Source: Lineus longissimus
Taxonomy: Eukaryota; Nemertea; Pilidiophora; Heteronemertea; Lineidae
Assembly (NCBI RefSeq): GCF_910592395.1
Contig: NC_088312.1
Span: forward strand, 15,355,292-15,419,291
Direction of reading: 5' to 3'
DNA: 64,000 nt
Under the pieces are notes generated by a model. The model was not told where the DNA came from. It searched no databases and worked only from the letters and a program-made list of their open reading frames with translations. Position numbers and translations under genes: made by a program. This document shows positions 57,333 to 64,000 of this stretch, piece after piece; position 1 is the first letter of the stretch, and every line of letters starts with the position of its first letter.

Positions 57333-57941
57333 CCCTTAAAGCGCCGAATTAACAAAATCATATTACCCCTGAGCGCCGAATTAACCGAGCATTTTTGAAA
57401 ATGATTAATAACAACGTTATTTTTGTTACAAACACCATGGAATGTACTGATGATTTTATACAAATGGTAATTCCCGTCGATTTTTGTGACATTTCCCGCC
57501 AAAATTTACTAATTAGGGGTTAATTAGTGCAAATACCCATAATCAACAAAAATATGGCCAGAACATACCTCCATCAGCTTTTTATACCTCCCTTGGTATT
57601 TTAATATGAAGTCTGGGTCTAAATACATCGTTTCCATCCGATTCCTGGTCGAAGCATCCGTCTAATTAGTCGTAGCAGCGCTAATTACTCCTGATGACGT
57701 CATTCCCGCGAAAATGGGGCTTCAAGTTTTTGATAAAATACTCAAAAGCTTGTATAGAAACTTGAAATTTGTTCGATGCCATTTTGTGCTAAGCATCACT
57801 GTCGAAGTACCAAAGAGCGTACATGCACACTCACTGCCATCTCTTAGCAGACAGGTGGAACTAAATGTCTGCTGTCGACGATCGTCGCCTCTGGTGCTTT
57901 CCCCCTTATGTCGACGATCGTCGCCTCTGGCGCTTTAATGG
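57333..57941. mobile_element. 609-bp piggyBac-like non-autonomous element in TTAA
   Basis: TTAA flanks at 57329-57332 and 57942-57945. Ends are CCCTTAAAGCGCC at the left and the complement of CCATTAAAGCGCC at the right, with one mismatch. Duplication of TTAA and CCC-type ends are hallmarks of piggyBac. Subterminal repeats occur at both sides (GAGCGCCGAATTAAC twice at the left; GTCGACGATCGTCGCCTCTG twice at the right). No transposase. Confidence 0.8.
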
Positions 57942-58098
57942 TTAAAGGAAACTGCCCGGGAAAAAAAGGGGAGTTTTGCACGGCCCGGTCAAAACCTTAG
58001 GCGGGAATAAGGTTTCATTGATAAATATAAGGAGTTTCAAGGCCCCCAAATCACTTGTAAGGTTCAATAGATACTGGCCTTTCATTGGTTTACCGTTT

Positions 58099-58637
58099 CA
58101 GGGCTCTCAATTGCACGACCGCTACGACGTAGACGTCGTAGCGAAATTGGCCCGTGCCCAAATTCAGTTCTTGAAAAAAACGTGCCCAAATTACAATACC
58201 GTGCCCAAAATAACCTTTGATCAATATTGACACGAAGGGTATAAAACAAAACAACTTCAGAGATGATAGAATTGAAAATAATTAGCTCTCACGATCCCCG
58301 AAATGTACTTTTCCGGTGAAATTCTTCAACTTCTCATGACAGCATGGGCGGCCATTGTTATTGTTTTGCTACACCACGAGCCTCGCGCGCACAACACCCG
58401 GTATACATGCGTAATTTGCTGTACAATGGAAATATTGACTTCGCGTACGACTTCCCGGAAATCAATAGATTAGTACCGCGGATCCCACTACGGCGCTGCA
58501 AGCTGTGGGCTTGATGGACCAGTGCCACTAAGCCACAAAAAAAGCACGTTCCGTCATGCCGTACGGCACGCAAAGTGCCCAAAATAGACCTTAAAAAAGT
58601 AGAGGGTGTAGCCTTAGCTGTACAATTGAGAGCCCTG
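58099..58637. mobile_element. 539-bp element with CAGGGCTCTCAATTG inverted ends
   Basis: Left end CAGGGCTCTCAATTGCAC, right end complement of CAGGGCTCTCAATTGTAC. The CAGGG start is common in hAT elements, but the flanks (TACCGTTT and CGTTTGCG) do not give a clean 8-bp duplication. A perfect hairpin, CGCTACGACG...CGTCGTAGCG, lies at about 58120-58143. GTGCCCAAA words are repeated near both ends. No ORF supported. Confidence 0.75.
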
Positions 58638-59264
58638 CGTTTGCGTATCATTTACATACTCTCATCTTGAAAAATATGACAATATTTACGATCACGTTAT
58701 TGATTTTTGCAACATTTTCGGTAACGCGCCCCATGCGGATCTGTAAGGTACCATTCGGATGCTTGAAAAATGCCTCGTCTCGTCGATTCGCTCGCGGATA
58801 AACGCATCAGGTTGACTGCAGCAACTTTTAATTGTTGGAGACAGAGAAGGAAGGAATATGATTATCAGTTTGATGAAAACTTTGCAAAGTTTCTTCTTGG
58901 GACTCGAAATCCATACTACTATTCTCTCAATTTTCCATTTTCTCCTCTCTCCAACTCACTACTATCGCTATTGACTGCGTAACATACACTAACATTCTTT
59001 CGCTATCATTACTAACTTCATTTACAAGAACACTGGCCTCTTTGTAGCCGATTTTGTAACCCATAGTGGAAACACCTGACAGCGCCGCCCGGCATGATCC
59101 ACGTGCTACTGGCATATTTATAACTCGTAGTAAATAAGGTTGTAAAAATGTGCAAATGAGATGCCGTATATGGACACCATGACGTCACTAAGCAGTTCTT
59201 ATTTCTGCTACGGGTGGCGCTGTTGCTTGCTTCTGGAGGCGCTATTCAACCACTTTAAAGGCCT
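58638..59264. other. Gene-free spacer
   Basis: An ORF at 58770-58982 begins MPRLVDSLADKRIRLTAATF, but no splice or family support was seen. Nothing else recognised. Confidence 0.35.
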
Positions 59265-59433
59265 ACGCCATTCGTTAAAAATGTTGAATTTGTAATTGAA
59301 TTTTAAAATGTCGAATTGTGTAAATAAATACAAAATACAAATTTCAACATTGCCGTCCTCGTGTAGACTAAGTGATATACAAACATGACAAATGCTATAA
59401 ATACCAAGTTTAAACAAATTTGTATTCACAATA

Positions 59434-59841
59434 GCCGCACTTACACCACCTGAAAATGGACCACCAATCTTGGTTCGGGAATCAATGCCGCACCATCGAA
59501 AATCCACCAAGCGCTTACACCAGCGCTGCAGCTAGTTATAAAATCCGGCTACAGATGGCGCGCAAACAATAAGCAGAACGCGGAAAGCCTTGGCAGAAAG
59601 CGCCATTTCGAAAGCGCCGCCTGGAGCCGAACCATCTAACTAGCTAATTGCCGATCCATTTGCGCTTACACCACGACAAAGCCGAGCTTTTAACAAGCCG
59701 GGCGAATTTGGACCATCAAGCTTGGTGGGACAAATTCGCTCGGCAATTTGTATCGGCAATGGATTGCCGAACCAATTTGTCGCGGCAATGTGGTGGTGTA
59801 AGTGCAATTGGTCCACCAATATTTCGTGGTGTAAGCGCAGC
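59434..59841. mobile_element. 408-bp TA-flanked non-autonomous element with repeated GCGCTTACACCAC ends
   Basis: Flanked by TA (59432-59433, 59842-59843). Ends GCCGCACTTACACCAC and complement of GCTGCGCTTACACCAC. Further copies of GCGCTTACACCA occur inside, near 59510 and 59663, and in complement near 59791, so it is a mosaic of stacked ends. The flanking sequence is uninterrupted at 31390-31570, with a single TA at 31539, giving an empty site. TA duplication is typical of Tc1/mariner-like elements. Confidence 0.82.
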
Positions 59842-59843
59842 TA

Positions 59844-60850
59844 ATAACTGCACTACGGCATTGTGTATTATAGTGGATTTCTAACTGCACCACAAGTAAT
59901 TACGAATGGTGATTTCTATATAAACTGGAACACAATTTATGAACAGTGTACCCCTTTAACATATGATGCGTGTTGAACCCTGAAACAGCATAAGCAGTGT
60001 GTGTTCAACAGGTGTGTGTGCTGCTGTGTTTATTCCGCCTGCGTTGTCATTGGCAGAAAGTTTATACGCCGTTGCGACAATTTATGAGATGATTGATGGG
60101 TGATAATATGGCGGCGTCATGACACCCAGCCAATAAAAAATAGGAGCACATGACTTCATGTCCTTCAGCGCTGACCAACACACTTTGACACATAGCACTA
60201 GTAGCAGTGTCTTCCCCGTTTGGGAACAAAGCCAGAGTACAGTGTAAGTACCCAGGCCTTTCCATTACATACACCTTTGGCTTTACACCTTGTAATATTT
60301 TAGCCTGTTTTTTGCACTTAACCTACGTGTAATTTGGGGACATTTTGTCATGGCAAGCTGTAGAAGACATTTGTTATTGTGATTCAGCGGCCAAAATTTA
60401 AATGTCATCCTCCACCAAAAAATGACATATTTTGGAGTTTCCCGCATTGATTTATGGGAGTCAGGAGGAGAATTGTGCAAAAAATGCTTCAGATGGGTCA
60501 GTTACGGTACCCCTAAAAACGGAAGAAAAACAACAAATAATTTTTTTCTGCTAATTTGGGGAGGTGTGGCGCCCTCTGCACTGTTTTACATTGTAAAAAC
60601 TATGCAATGGAAAGGCCTGGTACCGGTTATTCGCAAACCTGGATACTGCACAACTTATTCAATCCCGATTATACTTTTGCATTCAGGCATTTTTTAGGCC
60701 TACATGTACATACTTCTCCCGATGTGACCTACATTTCAGGTGTAAATAGGTCAAGGTCATAATATGAAATGTACGTGTGTCATATAATTATCGAGAAACC
60801 TTCACGGTGTGATCTTCAAATGTATTGTATCTCATTGATTGATCTAAAGC
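59844..60850. other. Gene-free stretch with a possible inverted-repeat element
   Basis: CCAGGCCTTTCCATTACATA at about 60251 and its near complement (TGCAATGGAAAGGCCTGG, about 60603) bracket ~370 bases and could be ends of another small element; duplication not resolved. No gene supported. Confidence 0.4.
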
Positions 60851-61010
60851 TTTTTAGCTCAGCTGACAGTCAGCGAAGCTGGTAATATTACTAAGCGAAT
60901 GGTGTCCGTCCTTCCTGCCATCCTGCCATCCTTCCATGTCAATTTTGGGCATTTTGTAACCGTAAGACCTAGGCACTTTGTTGACGCTTCTAAATTAGGC
61001 GTAGCCCAAG
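60851..61010 (+). repeat. Left end of the AGCTCAGCTGAC repeat, copy 2
   Basis: Same order as at 11416: TTTTTAGCTCAGCTGAC, GTCAGCGAAGCT, GGTGTCCGTCCTTCC, GGGCATTTTGTAACC and AGGCACTTTG. Divergence after about 150 bases. Confidence 0.75.
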
Positions 61011-61764
61011 GGGAACTCAGAAACCAAAAATCAGCGCGATCCGACCTACATTCGGCGAATGAGGTCATCGGAAAGTTTAAACTTCTTTCCTTTATACCTC
61101 GGTCCACAGAGGAAATATTGTTTTTCAAATCTGGCCGAATATTTTTTAATAATTTTTCATTTTGACTTGTAATGGAATTAGTTTAGTTTTCACCGCCAGT
61201 TGGCGCTACAGGCACATTTGACAGATTTTTTGACGATTCAAAAGCCCGGGTTATGACGTATAGTTGCGCAGTTGTATTCTGCGCATTGAATTGGCCAAGG
61301 AACCAGGCTATATTATACCCACTGTGACCAGTCTAAAGATGGAAGATTGATTTTGCAACAAGATAATTACTCCTAGCAACAAGTAACCAATTTTCTGCTA
61401 AAAATAGAAATACGGTCTTGGCACTTAAAATGAAAAAAGTATGCGTTTTCTGGCGATACAAATATGTTTTAAAATACCAGTTTACTCGCCGCGCTGCCAT
61501 AGCATGCATGCATGTACATGATATAATGAAATACATTGTTTGGATCCAAGTTATCCTAGTCCCCATCGCTTTTGAAGTACGGCGAATGAGTGGTCTACTG
61601 CATTGCGTATCAGCAGCGGGAACAAGGTTCTTTGACAGTGGGAGGCAAATAGAATGTCCGCAGGTGTGGCGCAAGGCATCATGGGTGGTTGTTCTAATTT
61701 ACTCCCACTGAAACGATTGTCAAAATGCGCAGTTACTCAGTGCGCATCTGTCGTCTGCTCCAAA
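61011..61764. other. Gene-free stretch
   Basis: Nothing recognised beyond continuation of the repeat above. Confidence 0.35.
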
Positions 61765-61983
61765 ATGTCGAGGCAACTGGACCATTTTGGAAACCGCACT
61801 CCCGCATTACCACTTGCCACAGCACGCAAGCGATCAGCAGAAACACCCCAGGCCCTTCCAAAAGATGCCAAGAAGGCATACGAGGAGACAAGACAGCGTT
61901 TAGTAAAGGATGATTGGAAAACGCCCAAACCCCCTGGCTGGGACCCTACTATAGTTCCTTCCGCCAATTTTTTGTTTTGCTAG
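61765..61983 (+). CDS. Possible small protein or first exon, unknown
   Basis: Open from ATG 61765 for 72 codons: a hydrophilic, Lys/Arg/Pro-rich product (RKRSAETPQALPKDAKKAYE, WKTPKPPGWDPT). The frame is open upstream to 61654. Composition looks more coding-like than its surroundings, but no splice partner or family was recognised; 61983 is a plain stop. Confidence 0.25.
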   Translation: MSRQLDHFGNRTPALPLATARKRSAETPQALPKDAKKAYEETRQRLVKDDWKTPKPPGWDPTIVPSANFLFC

Positions 61984-63210
61984 AAAGATTTCTCTGTGTA
62001 TCGCATTAGCAGTAACTCAACTCCATCGTCATAATAGCTGGCAAAGAAATGGAAAATGTCCCCCCCCCCCCGAAAGGTGTCCAGACTATCGTAGTCTGGG
62101 ACTCTGGCAGATTCTAATGTAAAGTCTAAAGTGCAAGCTCTATTGAACTCGTGCAACTGTCGCCATGGAGAGCCCCTCCCCCCCCACCCCCGTCCTTCTG
62201 ACATGTTTTAGCCAGTGCATTGGGGGAAGGCCCCTCAAACCCCCTATTGGCCTCTCAATAAGTCCTTCCGAGCTGCTTTACCCTGGGGCGCTCGAGTGGA
62301 ACCCCCAAACCTTCATGATGGTGCAGTCCTTTGACACGTTTAACCCAGAGCGAGGAAGAGGTACTCCTTTGATGGTACCCTAACTGCAACCCTCAACCAT
62401 CATTACCCTTCCTTTTCACTGGCATGATATTGGCAAGACTACCAAGAGGTCGTACTGGTGGCTTCCTTGAGACAATTGCTTGTGGTCGTACCTGGGCAAC
62501 CAATTCAAGGGGTCAGGGATCTAGGGATCAGGTTTTTCCCCCACCAACATGTTTTGGTTGGAAAGGGTTTTTGCTGGCCAAGAGACTTGAAGACACTTTA
62601 CTCTTGAGGAACACCAGACTGATGAACAAAGAACCTGAGGAATATAGAACCCTCTTCATACCTGGGAACATAAAAAGCCTGCTAGCGAATATTGATTATT
62701 CTTTAGAAAAAAACAGAAGATCTGCGAAACCAATGGTACCACATAAAAACATACATTCCTCCTTGAGGTGTCTTCGGATCTCACCACGGCCCATGTGGAA
62801 TTCATTCAAAAGGTTTATTGAAATCTCAAAATAAAATTTTTTTTCTCGAAACGCCTGCCCGTCTTTTGCTTCATTAATTCGGGATTATATCCATTTTAAG
62901 CATCTTTTGGATATTATTACTAAAGTTTCAAAAATCAAAACACATATGTCGGGGGGGGGGGGAAACCCCCAGAAATTGAAGTTTGATTAAAAAACAGTGA
63001 GAATAATCGTGTGGTTCTCTCTCGGAGCTCAGAATAGTCGAGTTACTACTTTCACGCGTTTATCTCTTCTGGCGGCCATTTTAAGTCAAATTTAAGCCAT
63101 TTGAAAAGAATCCATGGACTTGAGAAACATTGTTTACATTGGATGACGTCGTATGCACGTTAACCATAGTAGCGCTTCGCAGAAAAGACTTCGGCTTTTC
63201 TGCTGCGCAC
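61984..63210. other. Gene-free stretch with homopolymer runs
   Basis: C runs at about 62060 and 62178 and a G run near 62951. An ORF at 62424-62834 has no recognised motif and is not supported. Confidence 0.4.
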
Positions 63211-64000
63211 TTATTAGTTTTTAGCACTACGATTCTTACATGAGTCAAAAGTAGACGTTTTAAGCAACACAATAATGTTACTCCCATAAAATTGATTCAA
63301 AATTGATGGAGCTACGGCATTCTGCTCGGCAATTGGCAGCGCTGATAAAATACATTGCATGCTAATGCATGCCAAATGGCACACTTTAAAAACCGCTCAT
63401 TGGACAACGTAGGGAATCACCAGAAATGACGTCATCGCTGGTCTAAATCTTCTGTATAATAATATTAGAAGGGGGACGAATAAAGTCACACTTAGAGGCG
63501 TTGGATCGCCTTGAAATTTTGCATGAATGATGGTGACACCTTACCCTGGTGCAACGTCTTGGTTTTATTCAAAAATTTACTTCAGCGGAGCAGTAATGAG
63601 GCATTTTTAATCGGACACTGTCAATTCTCCTTACCACTCACAGAAGCCAAGCCATTGATGTTAAGTTATGCAAGGGCTTAATCAATTACCTGCACTCCCT
63701 GTGGCATGTGGGGTGAATAACATCACCTTTTGAACAGCTGGCTGTAGGGGAATGATTGGAACAGCCGGTATACCTGCTGACCTGCTGAACCCAGGTTAAG
63801 GTCACCTGATTTTCGAGATTTCTTGGGAAATGAAATTGTAAACAAATGCATGTGTGCAGTTCAAATGTAAACAAAAATGTATTTTTGGTACTTTTGGTTG
63901 CTGGACTTGGGTTTTCCCGAAGTTAGGAACTGGGGTCAGATTGGTGGTCTATTGTTTATGGGTGCTGTTTTAGTCAGAGGTAGCCCTTGATTATGAAGGG
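63211..64000 (+). repeat. Dispersed repeat block, copy 2 (runs off window)
   Basis: Direct repeat of 13221-13698. About 330 bases at roughly 63290-63620 are absent from the other copy; this extra segment starts after ACTCCCATAAAA and ends before CTGTCAATTCTCC. The match continues to the last base of the window. Confidence 0.85.

Noticed and set aside
62424-62834. 136-codon ORF
   Set aside because: No family signal or splice support; length is possible by chance in this region.

Overview
This is eukaryotic nuclear DNA. Real genes are split by GT...AG introns, most of the sequence is AT-rich and non-coding, and the window is dominated by transposable elements (TEs). The combination of BEL/Pao, DIRS, Polinton, Harbinger, foldback, piggyBac and short inverted-repeat elements, a (TAACCC)5 telomere-type stretch and frequent TAGGCCTA-like palindromes suggests a marine invertebrate, most likely a deuterostome (echinoderm, hemichordate or cephalochordate). 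The species cannot be named from the sequence alone.

Layout: 1-1632 (minus) is the open, N-terminal part of a Polinton/Maverick-type protein-primed B-family DNA polymerase running off the left edge. 2120-5503 (minus) is a truncated BEL/Pao pseudogene. 9.8-17.2 kb (plus) is the best candidate for an intact spliced gene, with five phase-compatible exons of unrecognised function. 18.2-19.2 kb is a ~302-bp tandem repeat, and 21.5-22.9 kb is a 73-bp-based minisatellite carrying a perfect palindrome in most units.

From 25.7 to 52.3 kb the window reads as one nested stack. The outermost layer is a DNA transposon with ends GGGTGATTTCAAAG and a 3-bp AAT flank. Inside it sits a DIRS-like tyrosine-recombinase retrotransposon, with both inverted terminal repeats and the internal complementary region present. 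The DIRS reverse transcriptase is split by ~18 kb of later insertions. Those insertions hold a Harbinger-type Myb/SANT gene with one terminal repeat, fragments of a spliced gene, a 3.56-kb foldback element that itself contains two more inverted-repeat elements, and a BEL/Pao element. The BEL copy has 225-bp LTRs differing at 3 positions and a 5-bp ATGCC target duplication, and its pre-insertion site can be read in a relative at 53.4 kb.

From 53.2 to 60 kb there is a series of small non-autonomous DNA transposons with readable ends: 10-bp duplication, TTAA, CAGGG-ended, and TA with an empty site elsewhere in the window. The right edge (63.2-64.0 kb) repeats a block seen at 13.2-13.7 kb. No CRISPR array, rRNA gene, bacterial operon or convincing intact tRNA gene was seen. 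The genes do not form a pathway; the window is mainly a record of successive TE insertions around one or two candidate host genes.
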